DNA from: Platerodrilus igneus
Lineage: Eukaryota; Arthropoda; Insecta; Coleoptera; Lycidae
Length of the DNA stretch: 64,000 bases
Assembly: GCA_036346225.1 (NCBI GenBank)
Contig: JARFIW010000003.1
Location: 8,083,501-8,147,500 of the forward strand
Direction of reading: 5' to 3'
This document shows positions 44,671 to 57,299 of this stretch, one piece after another (positions within the stretch are counted from its first letter, which is position 1; every line of letters starts with the position of its first letter). A program made the position numbers and the translations under genes. The notes beneath the pieces are model-generated. The model searched no databases and had not been told where the DNA came from. It worked only from the letters and a program-made list of their open reading frames with translations.

Positions 44671-47090
44671 GCGCGTATAAACCACGACAAAGCTCCAAAA
44701 AAAGACATATAAAGAAAGTTTTTTGTACGAAGGTTTATATGCACGGAGGACCTATATTCTAGCAATGTTTTTAGGCACCACACGGCTTTAGCAGTAGTTA
44801 CCTTTGCGATATCTAGAAACGCAAAGGTAGGCACCCGATCATCAGGCTAGGTCATTTTCGTGCGTAACAATCGTGTATGCCACCCGCATAAACCGCACAG
44901 TTTAATTCGAAGAGTGAGTCTCACTACTTACGCAACAGTTAATGTTTACTATAAAATCGTAAATGCAATGTTGACTTTTTTCACACTGCATATCAATGCA
45001 TATAAATTTTTTAAAATTCCTATAAGGTGCTCTTTTGACTCAAACAAATTAAAAGCGTATTTAGAATGCCAAAATGTTCCTCTTGTTGGACCTTTTATAT
45101 GGGTCAGACAGGTCGAGCTTTTTTGCGACCGGTATTGTTTATAAGAGTAAAAACGGATCCGGTGTTCAAAAGTGCAAGTACAGTAAGAGAACCAGTAGTT
45201 TACATATAAGGGAAGACGACTGCATAACGGTATAGTTGTTAATTTTGCAGAGGCTGAGTTAGAATCATGAAAGGTATACACGTGTTTAAATAAATAAAAA
45301 GAAACTCAGCTTCATCAGTGAAGTTGCCACGGCTGCTCTACGGTTACCTGTAAAATCCTACCCTATTTTCTATAGAAGAAACTCAACTATAATAAAAAAA
45401 TCCATCACGATTTATTCACAGAAAATTGCACAGCAAATTATTCCAATTTTTATTGCATACACTCCTTGTTTACATATGTCCACATTAATTAATAATTCAT
45501 TTTTATAAAATATTCCTAATTGCCATTCTACTCGTCTGACAAAATAAACTATAGAAAGTAACTGGGCTTAACCCCCACACTTTACTTTAAGCCCTAGTTT
45601 AAATACGAGCTCATAGTAAAAACCTTATTAAATATTTATGCACTTATATGCACTGCAAGCCTCTTTTACTTCTTACATAAACCGATTTCATACCCTTATA
45701 TTATACCTAAACTTTTTCCATTGACATATTTTTAAATAATGTGAAATGAAGTTCATAATAAATTTCTTTGTCCATAAAAATCAAAGTAAATATACCAAAA
45801 ATGCACAAAAATGTCATAACACACAAGTAACCACGAAAGACAATGTTTTAGAAAAAAAACAGTTACCTGAAAATTGCACCACACATGTATCTGCCATGAA
45901 ACCATTGCTGAACATAGCCCTAATCACCGACTGCTCGTTCAAGAATCCCCTCCAAGTTGATTCATACCATCTAGAACTCAAATCTGTCTCAGTACCAATC
46001 ATCAGAAACCCCTCCAAATTCTCTAAATTCCTATACTATACCAATTACCACCGGTAAACCTTCGACTTGATACATACACCCTTTTTATTCTTTCCTTTTT
46101 TGCTTTACTAGCACCAATAACCCAAGTAAAGTAAACAGCCAGTACTTACATTGCTTCACAACGACTTCGTTTTATTTTCTCTAAACGTAGTTTAAAATAC
46201 TTTCAGCCCGCCGATACAACATTACACCAAATTGTTCAAATTGTAAGTACTTTAAATACTAACACTTGTTAATTACAAATAATAACTTCGTTTACTACCA
46301 TTCACGTAGATGACTACCCAAATCGAAGCGAAGAAGGAAGAGTAGTGACCCCCATTACCCCATACCTGCGTCTATATATCCAAGAGTGCCCCTCGTTTCA
46401 CTTAAATTCGTTGAAAATACTTCAACACAAACACACTCGCTTTCCCGGTACAAAATTTTCAACCGACGCTCAATTCTTAAAAATCACAAGTTAGCCATCG
46501 AAATTCTTCCTACTGTTGTCCGTGAAATAGCAACCGTCTTTCAAATCTAAGAAATGTTGCTCTTCGCATATAATGTTTTACCAAAAAAACCGCTTTATCT
46601 ACTCGACAGACATAGTCATTCGTTGAACTAAATCTCAACCGTATTCCATTCCTTGGTTAAATCACGCACATTATAACATGCATAGTACCCCATCTCGCTT
46701 TCTCCTACGTACGAAATTTTCCTTCTCTCATGTTATTGGCAGGTTTATTTATTCCTACCATACCTTCACTAAATTTTAACTATTGTTTTTTCACTTCCCT
46801 CCATGAAATACAATCCTTGTTCTCTGTCTTTAAATGCATGCTACAATACTCCTTCAAATACACCACCACTCTCACCTAATATACACCCTATATCCATCCT
46901 ATTCTATCAATACATGTTGTAATAATCTTTCCTTGTTCCTTCATAACAGCTCGTCTGTAGTCCCCCTACTATACTACCTCTATATTTAAATCGAAAACAT
47001 ACTGCTACTCACTCATACTTATACGTTTTGCTCCGTTCTTGTTTAATAGTCAATCCACTTTTATCATCCGTTAATTTCATCTGCCTCTAT
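44671..47090. other. Intron sequence, no gene seen
   Basis: Pyrimidine-rich on the plus strand from 45400 to 47000. A 103-codon open frame at 45746-46057 has no recognisable motif. A TATA-like run lies on the minus strand at 46370-46380 within a GC-richer island, possibly an old inverted LTR. Confidence 0.4.
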
Positions 47091-47099
47091 TGCTATGCT

Positions 47100-47530
47100 A
47101 CAAACGACCCGTCTTCGTTGTATATTGATCTCTGTCTAACCAACAGCGACCGCTGTGAATGCGGTGAGGGCGCGGAAAGCGCAGAGCACGTGCTCTTCGA
47201 CTGCCCGCTTGAAGCGGCAAATCGAGGGTTGGCTGATAGCAAACTAGCTATCCTAGGTCTGGCATGGCCAAAGAGCCTAGAGGAAGTCGGGGAAGTGGTC
47301 AACCAGAAAGCGTTCTGGACAGCCTTAAAAGAATTTGCGGGAAGGGTCGCGAGATTAGACAATCAATGATAACCGCGTGTAAAATTCGGTGGGGTTGGTG
47401 GGAGGATTGAAAAATTTTAGATTGACTTGGCGTGAGTAAGGATACGAGCATAGATATAACCAAAACCTGATAAAAAAAAAAAAAAAAAAATAATAAAATA
47501 AAATAAAAAAAAAAATAAAAATAAAAATAA
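47100..47530 (+). pseudogene. 5'-truncated LINE tail (R1/Jockey-like) with poly(A)
   Basis: GC-rich compared with its surroundings. The open frame ends at 47369 and encodes the C-terminal zinc-knuckle-like CECGEGAESAEHVLFDCPL and then WPKSLEEV…FWTALKEFAGRVARL, the familiar end of R1/I/Jockey-type LINE ORF2. A 3' UTR of about 100 bp and a long A-rich tail (47471-47530) follow. The frame's upstream part (47028-47100) is flanking DNA. No reverse transcriptase remains. Confidence 0.75.
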
Positions 47531-47929
47531 CTTGATAATTATACCCAAATGTCCAATATGCACGAGAAACCCCCACACCATTAATACAATCACTGCCTAT
47601 CTTCATAATTATGCGCGTAAAATCGGGAAATCGGGAATAAATAACAACAAATAAACAATAACAAATAAATCAGAAACCCTCATTAAATTAAATCAATAAA
47701 ATAAACAAATATAATAAAATAGAGTGAAACCGCGCATCCCCCCCAGGACTTAAAAGTGAAGTGATAGTGATTGTGATCCCCCCAAGAACATTTAGTGCAT
47801 ATCCACCAGGACTTTAGCAGTGCACCCCATCTTCCCATTAGAAGTAAGTTACAGTTAGATGTAGGCAGACGACCAGATCTTCGGATGCTGGAGAATTTTA
47901 TTATCGAGGTAAGGCGTAAATTGTGGCGG

Positions 47930-48038
47930 CTGTACTCGCACAAGCATTGATTTACATTAATTAGTAGTTTTTGAAACAATTTAACAAGCACGTTTGGCGT
48001 GTAAAGACGCTAGCCGACATAATGCTTGTGCGAGTACA
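47930..48038. repeat. Inverted repeat, 18 bp arms
   Basis: TGTACTCGCACAAGCATT (47931-47948) and its complement at 48021-48038 with a loop of about 70 bases containing CACGTTTGGCGTG. Possibly ends of a short palindromic element. Confidence 0.8.
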
Positions 48039-48534
48039 CCTGATAAGTGGGGTGATGCTTTTGCTATTTTGTGCACTGCTATATGCTTAACGCTTATTAA
48101 ACATTTATTTACATATTTATATAATTATATTTATTTATATTTTATATTTACACTTTATATTTATTTATTTATTAGCAGGTATTGCAGTATTATGTGGCTT
48201 ATTTGTTTTGTTTGACGTTCTGTCGCCATTTTGGTAGCAGTATATATTCGGGAAGGAAGAGTATAATTGCGAAGATTGTAATCATAATATAAATCAGTTA
48301 GGGAATGATAGGAAAGCTAGGGATGGATTTAAATTAGTTAGCTAGATTTGGATAGTTTTAAGATGACCCTTCAGGTCGCACTGGTAAGCAGAGCCGGCGT
48401 CTGCTATCCGGTATTACGGATCCCTCCCCCTCTCATTTTTGCTTGTGTCTTGTTGATCGGGTACACTCGAAAGTCAGCGCTAGGGATACCATTATTTACA
48501 ACCCTGTTTTTAGTTTTTGTTTCAGTTTGTCAGA

Positions 48535-48605
48535 CTTTTAGATTTGTTAGATTGTCAGAGTTTGTTAGGTTTGTTAGATTTGTTAGATTTCTATTTAGTT
48601 TTTAT
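48535..48605 (+). repeat. TTGTTAGATT minirepeat
   Basis: Imperfect tandem units TTTGTTAGA / TTGTCAGAG / TTTGTTAGG; seven or eight copies. Confidence 0.8.
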
Positions 48606-48752
48606 TTAGGGTGGATCAATTATGAAGTCAGAATAAATTAGAAGCACGATAATTTTTCGCGTTTAAACCCAATGTAGTACCTCCGGGTGGAGCATTGGGG
48701 ACGTGGCCGCAAGTATAGCGGCCCTTATTCAAATTATAATGTATATTGATCT

Positions 48753-49047
48753 AGGCGGCTCCGTGGCGTAGTGGTATGTGTGTGACTACTATGCCCAAGG
48801 TCCTGGGTTCGAATCCCGACACGGTTCGCTTGAAAAATGTTAGGCGAGCATTTTTCACAAAAATACACCCTCGTTCGGATGAGAGGTAACATGGAGGTCC
48901 CGTGTGTGAGTGTTGTCACGCACGTTAAAGATCCCTACCTTGCTTGGAACAGCAAGGGTTCGGCAAAATTCCAAATTTTCCAGGTAAAAAAAACTCGCTT
49001 CCTGGCCAATGTAGTACCTTTGGGTGGAGCATTGGAAAATCACATGT
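48753..49047 (+). repeat. tRNA-derived SINE, near full length
   Basis: Head with RNA polymerase III boxes: A box TGGCGTAGTGG (48764-48774) and B box GGTTCGAATCC (48806-48816). Central block GAGAGGTAACATGGAGGTCC, GTGTGTGAGTGTTGTCACGC, ACGTTAAAGATCCC. 3' end CCAATGTAGTACC…GGAGCATTGG, an inverted-repeat pair. A detached copy of that 3' end lies just upstream at 48669-48703. Related copy at 4058-4337. Confidence 0.85.
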
Positions 49048-49099
49048 AATGTATATTGATGTTACCAATTTCAAACGGTCACCCTCCTTTGTGGAAAAT

Positions 49100-51650
49100 A
49101 TAGTTTTTTATGAGCTTTTTTATGCTATTGCCCTATAAAGACTTGAAATTAATGACTACCTGGAACGTTTTAAATAAGTTCGTGCTTCTCGGGACTGTAA
49201 ACTGTCGAAGCTTGTTTATCGTAACATTTGCTATAATTAATACCTAGAGATTCTCTCCCTTCTTTAATCTTAACTTTGAAACGTTATGCCACGGCTACAC
49301 TATACATTAGAAAATATACACACGCTTAAATAATGCAATTTATTGTTCAATTTTCTTAAAATTACGCTAACCTGAATTTGAAAAGCTCTTTAACTAAATT
49401 TCCATCAAACCTGATACAGTTTACACTATACATTAAGGATGTTTTCCCTTTTATTAAATATGCAAAATTAATTAGTTCCACTAAACGTTCAATAAATCGC
49501 CAAATTGTTATGTAGTGAATTAAACGTGTCTACTATAGGTAGCCCACCTATAGGTAATTATAATTAGCCAAAAAAATTTTTGAAAGAAAAATAAATATTA
49601 TTTTATGTCCTTGGCATATGAGCTCTAAAATCGCAGGGTAAATAATTTTGAAAAAAAAAACAAAACCTTGTACTATTTATCGTGGGTTCAATGATAAATA
49701 GTACACCTTTAAAATAACACCAAATATAATATGTTCGAGCCAATTTTGATAGCCTCACACAACGCCGGTGTAATTGTTACTGCCAAATACCTTGAGCGTG
49801 CTCTAACCTTAGATTGTGGTTTATGGTATCATTTTTTTTTATATTTCAGATTACACAAGAAAATACGTGGAGTGCTGTTTTAAATCAATTTAAAAATATG
49901 AATTTGATACAAGAGTTACATATAAATATTCCAGAAGGTATAGAAAATCTTTTACAGAACCTGCAGCTACAAATTTTGAATGTACTTAGAGATAAAGCTG
50001 GTTTATATTTGGGATCTAAATAGAATAATTTGATTTAAAAATTGTTTTTAGATTCACGACTAATATAATAATTAACAGAAAATGGATTTAGCTACAATAT
50101 ACTTGCACACGGCTTGTCGAAATTCTTGGGTGCTCTCTGCTCCGCTGAGATTGAAATAACTACAGCTTGAAACTACTCCTTTTCGCTGATAGTTCAGTTA
50201 AACAATTTAGTTTTCCGGCTACCTTGCCTTTATATCAATTCATCACCAACGAATCCTCTTCAATAACAATTATGTCGAGTTAACCTTCGATACACCGCTT
50301 CTTTTCTTTGGATGTTCACTTTCTAAGAAAACTAATATCGTCAAGATTTTCATAAAAAATTTGGAGCAACTGTTCAACACGTCTTTATTAAAAAAAAACA
50401 TATATGCTCCTTTTTTTTACTTTCATAATAAATCCCTCGTTCACCGTTACCCAGGCGATCACACTCAAGTTTTTTCAATGCCTTCTTTTTAACATTTCTC
50501 ATAAAACACACACACACGCATTGATCCCTAATACTATTTTACCCTTAACTACTACATGAAAGATTTGTTAAAGATCATTTAAAAGTAAATTATTATTGGT
50601 TGACATAAATAATTCTTACAAACTAAATAAATATTTAATATTAAACTTCACATATGTCAAAAAGGATGATAAATGAACAAAAGCTGCAGATATACCTTGA
50701 ACTGTTTTACAAATATATTTACAAATAGACTATCTACCTTCTGAACAACTCTGATGTTAAATTTTGACTGAATAAAAGCTAAATTCCACCTATTTTTTTG
50801 AATAAAGTGATACCTGAATATTATAAATTTCCATTGTATCGACACAAATATGTTAATGTTTTTTTATAGTTATTAAGATATAGATAGAAGCTTTTGTAGT
50901 AGAAATAAGGCTAAACACAAGAAGTACAAGTAATAATTCGTACAAATATTTCATTAGCAGGTTCTTCTTCTTTCACAATAAAGCTAAAATGTTTTTTTTT
51001 CATAAAGAAGGTAACGTTCAAACACATGGTAAGAACAAGCAAGTGGACAGATTGATAAAAACAATTATGATGCTAAAAGTTAACTAAATAAATGATTTTT
51101 CAAGTAAAAATACTTTAAAAATCTTAGATAGTTGTTAGGTTATATTATTCTAATTCCTGACCTTTTTAACTTTTTTTAAAAATTGAGGTATCTTCTATTT
51201 GTATATATAAAAAGTCTACAGTATAGTGCTAAAACTCAACACTTACCAATTAGTTTAGATAAGGAAAAATCTAAAAAGCTTGCTTTCAAATACAATTCAC
51301 TTTTACGTAAGTGTACGGATAAAGAAACACGCCAATGGCAAATTTTTTTCTTTAATAAACAGATCACTTAAATAGGTAAAAAATTACAAATCAATATTTT
51401 CTAATTCATGAAAGAAAGCAGGTCTATAAAAAAATAGCTTAGATCACAAACCATTGCGTATATGTACAATATTATTGAAATATAAGCCACTACCCCTTAA
51501 GATTTTGAAAATGTTAGTTAGATACCTAATTGGTACATTAGAAATAGTAAAAACCAAAAAGTAGGCACCATTGTTGTTACTTAAATTGTTCGAGGTTACG
51601 AACTGACATAACAGAGGGCGCACTATCGGAAAATTATTGATGTCATCCTG
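49100..51650. other. Intron sequence; one exon-like ORF
   Basis: Mostly AT-rich noncoding. At 49851-50023 an open stretch follows a TTTATATTTCAG acceptor-like site and ends TAG; it encodes about 57 residues (QENTWSAVLNQFKNMNL, QELHINIPEGIENLLQNL) that look protein-like but match nothing I know. It is on the plus strand, so not a cyclase exon. Confidence 0.35.
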
Positions 51651-51654
51651 TTTA

Positions 51655-52110
51655 TCATGGGTTATAAATATCGCCACTTTCGTTCAAATTCCTGTGGCGG
51701 AGCAGGTTAGCTTTCCTAAAACGTTAACAAAAAGACAAGGTACGATATGGGATATGATAGGAAATTTATGATTTAACTTCAAAGCAGGCCAATGATGCAT
51801 TCCGCAGCAGTAGTTATAGATAGCAAGTCGCATCAAGAATGAATTTTTCTGGCTAGCTTCTCGATGACAACCTTTTGCTTCCACCATACGAATTGGTTGG
51901 AGAAACACCATGTGTCAATTACACAACCGCAAGAATTATTTTAGAATTCCATTCACACAATATAGAAGCTGCTACTAGGACAACACAAAGGCAGCTCGCA
52001 GAACCAAGTGAACCAAAACTAAGCTACACAAATATGCGTATTAATCTAAATGGATAAATTACTATAGTACCATAAAATTAATTATTTATCCCAATAACTT
52101 GTGAAACAAT
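51655..52110 (+). repeat. Dispersed repeat family C, copy 2
   Basis: Matches 44215-44670 in order and orientation with many substitutions. Confidence 0.7.
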
Positions 52111-52259
52111 TTTTATGTGCATAACAATCTGCAGCAGCAGTAAATACTTCTTCCAGTTACATCAAAAGTCGTAATTATTTTACTTTTTTTAATGTAAGTA
52201 GTAATTCAATGTAAATTCAAATCCATTTCAAATCAAGACTACACTTAAGAGTAGAATAT

Positions 52260-55200
52260 GTAATTATTTTCATAGGAGAATATTAAAAGTGAGCGAATTG
52301 TTAAGCCTATTTCGCAACCTTGTTTTAAACTTGATTCTAATCAATCCCTGATTGTCAAGAATACCTCTCCGGCCTCTAAGAGCAAACGCGTTCTAAAGAG
52401 TTGTACGTATTGCGGTAACAATCATAAAATTTATGAATGTGCTAATTTTCAAGCTCTGAATGCTTCTGGTTGGTTCTTTTCCATAAAGAAATTAGCGCGT
52501 TGTTTCAAATGTCTATGAAATCACACCCAGGAATGCAAATCCAACAGAACATGTAAAATATGTACTTCGAGTAGTCACCACACTCTATTACATAAGCCAA
52601 TTGATGCTGCATCTTTAGTCAACACGTCTAATTCTGTTGATGCAGGTACTTCCTATGATGTGGTCCCCACGTGTAATGTTTTAAATTCCACAGAAACTTA
52701 TACTGTACCTTTAGAGGTACAATACAAGCTCTTGCATTAAATGATAACGGCGATTTTCAACTAGGGTGCTGTGTTTTGGATTCTGAATCACAAATTAATG
52801 CGATTTCTAATTCACGTTCGCAGCTTTTGGGTCTTCGACGCATACGCTCTAACTATTCTAACCATCAACTTAACTTTAAGCCTCTATATTTCCTAAGATT
52901 ACGGGAAATGTTCCAGGTTGTACGCTACCTCTTCAAGTGTACGACAAATTTAAAATTCTGAAACTAACGGATAAAGATTTTTACAAATCTTTTCAAGTGG
53001 ATATCTTATTAGGTGTCGAAATATGCTTCCTAGTTCTGTTTTCTGATCGTGCGGGTCTAATACCAGGAAATCCTTTAACCATTCAGACCATGTTTGGTTA
53101 TGTACTTTTAGGGAAAGTTTCAACACTGAATAATTTAGTTAAGGTTACCCCAATTTTTATAAAGTCTACTTCTATTGACAATGAAATTAAAAATTTTGGG
53201 TATTAAAAGAAATGAATACCCTTTCCCAGATCAATCCGGAGGAACTTTATCGTGAATAATATTTTCTCGAAACACACATGCGTGACGAAATGGGTCGTTA
53301 CGTAGTATCTCTCCCTTTTAAGACCAATGTTGAACCTTTGGGGACAAATCGCACGATAGCTTATAAAAGCTAATTCAACTTAGAAAATCGTTTGTCGCGA
53401 AATATCCCATATAAACAAAGTTATAACGAATTTCTGCAAGAGTATCAGGCTTTGTGGCTTATGACCATCTCTGTAATTCCTGCTAATTGGATGTTACCGC
53501 ATCATGCTGTGTATAAACTTATAAGCACTACTACCAAGCTGCGGGTAGTATTCAATGGCTCTGCTTCTGATTCTACAGGCCTAAATGAAAGGTTGTGTGT
53601 GGGTCCCAAGCTACAACAGCGTCTTCCGGAAATAATTTGTTCTTTTCGGTCCCATGCGGTAGCTTTTTGTCCGGACATTGGTATGATGTACCGTTAAATT
53701 CTACTTCAACCCTTCGATTGCAAATATAAACACATATTCTGGCGTCCCTCTACCCTGGAAAGTGTTCAAGAGTATGAACTTAAAACTCTGACGTATGGTC
53801 TCTCTCCTTCTGCATTTCTTGCTCAGCTGATACTTCAACAATTAGTTTCTGACGAAGGCAGTTCATATCAGCTAGCAGCATGGGCTCTTATGCATTACAC
53901 CTATATGGATGATGTGATTTCAGGTGGACAATCGTTAGAATCCGCTAAGAAACTTCAACAGGAGTTGATAAATGTTCTTGCTATGGGGCAATTTTCATTA
54001 CGTAAATGGTCCAGTAATAAATTAGAAATATTACAAGATTTTCCAGAAACTGAGTTAGAAGCCTCTTTAACATTTTCTGATGATGTTAGGGGCATCAAAA
54101 TTGTAGGCTTGGTTTGGAACCCCTTCTTGGATATATTTACTTACCACGTAATTCCGTTTGAGGGTGCGTGCACAAAACGCACAGTTCTTTCTTATATGGC
54201 ACGGATATTTGTTCCAATTGGTTGGCTGTCCCCGGTAGTTTTTCTCATCAAACATTTTTTACAACAACTTTGGCATCAACGTCTAAACTGGGATGATGAT
54301 CTAGATTCCGAATGGTGTGCCAATCGCGAGCAATTTTGCGGGCAATTTTGTATCCTATCGCAACTAAAAATACCTCGTAGAGTATCTAAAAGTGGTTTTA
54401 ATTATCGATTTCTCGGGTTTTGTGATGCAAGCGAAAAGGGTTATGGGACTTGTATCTATCTGCACGCTTTTTCAAACCCGCTGGAATTTTGTCATCTATT
54501 ACAAGTAAAGGCCAAAGTTACTCCTTTGAAAACCCTTACCATTCCGCGTTAACAACTGTGTGGTGCTCTTTTACTTACCACGTTAACCCATTCTCTTACT
54601 TCTAATCAGCTTCCTTACTCTACGAGAAATTGGTATATTTTGCGATTCTTAAATTTTATTAACCTGGTTAAAAACTCCATCTTATTTATTAAAAACATTT
54701 GTGGCAAATCGAATTAATCAAATTAGTGATTATACATCGCTTTCACAATGGAATTATATTCCCGGCGAACTCAACCCCGCTGACGTCGCTTCTAGGAGTA
54801 TCACTGCCACTCAGTTAGTTGACAATAATTTACGATGGCATAGTCCTCCCAACTTCAATCAGTTGCCTTTGCTGGACGATCGAAATAAAACTTATATCCC
54901 AGTCTCGAAGTACCTGAACTAAAAGCCTTGCCTACTCTGTTAGTAGCAACTATAAACTCAGAGTTTTGCAACTTCGGTTTGTGCATAACTGCCGCAAGCC
55001 AACTAGGAAATTAGTGGGTCCGCTTTCTTCTGTTGAGCTTCTTGAATCTTTGCTGGTTTGTGTAAAACTGACTCAAGGTCAGTTTTTTTATGCGAAAATT
55101 TTTCAAATTGAAAAGGGAAAACCTCTTTCTTTCACCTTTCTGGATCTGTGAGGATTACTGAAGGTCGGCGGATGACTGGATAATTCTCAGTTAACCTATA

Positions 55201-56323
55201 AGCAAAAACATTCCTTGTTATCACCTAAGAGGGCCATAATATCTACCCTTTTGTGTAATCATTATTACCGTATATTTTTGTATTCTGGTTCCTTTATGAC
55301 ACAAGCTCTTATTCAACGCAAGTTTTGAATTTTTAGACTGCGGTCGTTAGTTCGCAGGCGCATTCATAAATGTTTACCGTACTTTCGGTTGACGACCAAA
55401 CCAATTATGGCCAATTTACCCTCACCCCGGGTACAAATAACTCGAGATTTTACTCATTCCGGGACCGATTTTGCGGGACCCTTTTTGGTAAAAACCTCCA
55501 TTCGACGCAATGCACTTTCCGTGAAGGCTAATTTGTGTGTTTTCAGCGGTGCATTTGGAGTTGGTTTCGGAATTAACTACCGAGGCTTTCCTAGCTTTTT
55601 TTACTCGTTTTACGTCGCGGCGTGGCGCTTCTATTACTGTGTATTCGGATTGTGGTAGTAACTTTCTTAGTGTCACTCGTGCTTTGAAGGAGACCCATGC
55701 ATTTCTCCGAAAAAAGCAAACTGAAATTTTTTCTATCCTGACTTCACACCAAATAGATTGGCGATTTATTCCACCCTATAGTCTTAATTTTGGCGGTCTA
55801 TGGGAATCCTGTATCAAATCAAGAAAGACTGTCGATTTGCACTTTGGATCGTCGACCTCAAACTTTCGAAGAATTAACTACTATAATTACTCTCATAGAA
55901 GCTGTTCTAAACAGTCATCTGTCATGTTTCTGTCTTTCCGAAGCATTCGATTGCTCTGACTATCTTTCCTCAGGCCATTTTCTAATTGGAGGACCTATTT
56001 TGAGCTTACCTGAAATCCAGTTTTCGGAGGACGACAGTTCGCGTTCTCGCTGGCAGCGTTTTTGCCAACGTACTCAGTATTTTTGGCGTCGTTGGTCTCG
56101 TGACTATTTAAACACCCTTAGCCAGAGGAATCGTGATACCGCTCCTTTGTTTGTAGTGGATGTATTTATTTCGGGTGTAAACATTTCGCCGTTGTCTTGG
56201 ACCGTTGGTCGTATAGAAAGGCTTTTCCCTGGCAGCGATGGAGTGGTCGTGGCCGCGGTGAAAACTCCGAACGGTCAATTAATTCAGACGTTCAACAAAC
56301 CAGTGCCTCTTTTTAAGGAATAA
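52260..56323 (+). pseudogene. BEL/Pao retrotransposon gag-pol, decayed
   Basis: Gag C-terminus with CCHC-type knuckles (CTYCGNNHKIYECANF, CFKCL, CKICTSSSHHTLLH; 52400-52600). Protease CCVLDSESQINAIS (52760-52805; Gly of the D-S/T-G triad is Glu). Reverse transcriptase/RNase H: WMLPHHAVYK, KLRVVFNGSAS (53540-53570), YGLSPSAFLAQL, YMDDVISGG (53905-53930), FLGFCDASEKGYGTCIY (RNase H, 54411-54460), WNYIPGELNPADVASRS (54740-54800). Integrase: THSGTDFAGPF (55453), HLELVSELTTEAFLAFFTRF, TVYSDCGSNF (55645), FIPPYSLNFGGLWES (55770). C-terminal DUF5641-type region GHFLIGGPILSLPE to NGQLIQTF, ending TAA 56321-56323. About ten frame breaks; 5' LTR and most of gag are missing. Confidence 0.9.
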
Positions 56324-56519
56324 GTATTATTGTATATTTTTTTCTCCTTTCTTTTTTTCTCTAATTTGGTTATTTTGTTTTTACTTTTCCCGGGTATCGC
56401 AAGTAAACCGTATTTCACGTCTAGGAGGAAATGCCTAGCCACTTTCCCCACATTTAGTTTAATTTTTTTTTCTTTCTTTCGTTTCTCTTTAAAATTAGGT
56501 TATTTTAAGATGGGCGGTA

Positions 56520-56765
56520 TGTACGCGCCGCGCCGTTCAGGACACGGCACCCCCTTCCGCGGCCTTTGACGTTATCGCGCTTGTAGTTTGTACCGAGCAG
56601 GAGAGAGTTCCGTACGGACCGCGGAATAAGAAACTCCTTGTTATTATCACGCTCTCGTCTACTAAAATACATGAAAGAGGTCAAACTCCACCTCCTTCAC
56701 TTCCTGTTCACCTACCCTAGACCTAGATAACAATCAGTAAGTGAGTGTTGTGCTACCAGAACTAA
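56520..56765 (+). repeat. BEL/Pao 3' LTR
   Basis: Starts TGTACGCGCCGCGCC after a GGGCGGTA purine-rich run, 200 bp after the pol stop. GC-rich promoter part, then TACTAAAATACATGAAAGAGG and an end near GAGTGTTGTGCTACCA. The 3' border is uncertain as no 5' LTR is present. Confidence 0.55.
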
Positions 56766-57140
56766 GTTTGGGGTAAGTGATTTAAAACCATTTCTCTCTG
56801 TGTCGTCACTAAATAACAACCCTCTACACCCCTATTTTACAGTCCATTATAACCCGTCTCAGTCGCCCTAATAAATTCGGTAAGGCGGAAACAGACACTA
56901 GTAAGTTAAGGTATCGGGTTAAATGTAATCTCAAAAGATTACATGTAGAAAAGTGAATTGCCAGATATTGATATTTTATGTCTTATAGACGAACCGGTTT
57001 CATTTATCCTGTAAGTTATAAGTTGAATTACTCCTCATCAGTACTTTGTACAGAAAATCCTACAAGGTAACGCTTATCGAACAAAATGCAAGCTGCCTTA
57101 ACTTAATTTCTATTCCATAGATAAGCGTACATCTCCTTAC

Positions 57141-57298
57141 CCTGCCATTCCACTACTTTCCATTTTATTTGCTAATTCTACATCTTTAGAATAGACATCA
57201 AACTGCCACTGCCTTTGTCCTAGTACTCCAGCAAGCACTGCTCCTGTATGAATTCCAACTCTCATATCGACTGGAGAATTTGTTTTTGTTGAACATAC
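57141..57298 (-). CDS. Ac3: Adenylate cyclase exon, C1 catalytic domain
   Basis: 158 bp minus-strand exon, acceptor TTTTAG at 57299-57304, donor GG|GTAAGG at 57139-57140, phase 0 in, two bases carried out. Encodes [40 protein letters not shown] and [11 protein letters not shown]. This is the C1 segment that follows the metal-binding aspartates; ADCY3 reads KTKTGVDMRVGVHTG and [20 protein letters not shown] here, the closest subtype. The following C1 exon should begin RVH-like within the 33 kb intron below and was not located. Confidence 0.95.
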
Positions 57299-57299
57299 C

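Noticed and set aside
45746..46057. 103-codon ORF as a gene
   Set aside because: No motif, no promoter or splice context, low-complexity surroundings; insufficient support.
48753..48825. tRNA gene
   Set aside because: Has A and B boxes but no foldable cloverleaf with a proper acceptor stem, and continues into a SINE body with a second copy at 4058.
48837..49138. Short ORFs over the SINE (both strands), also 4057-4251
   Set aside because: They are readings of the SINE central domain; both copies give similar peptides for that reason only.
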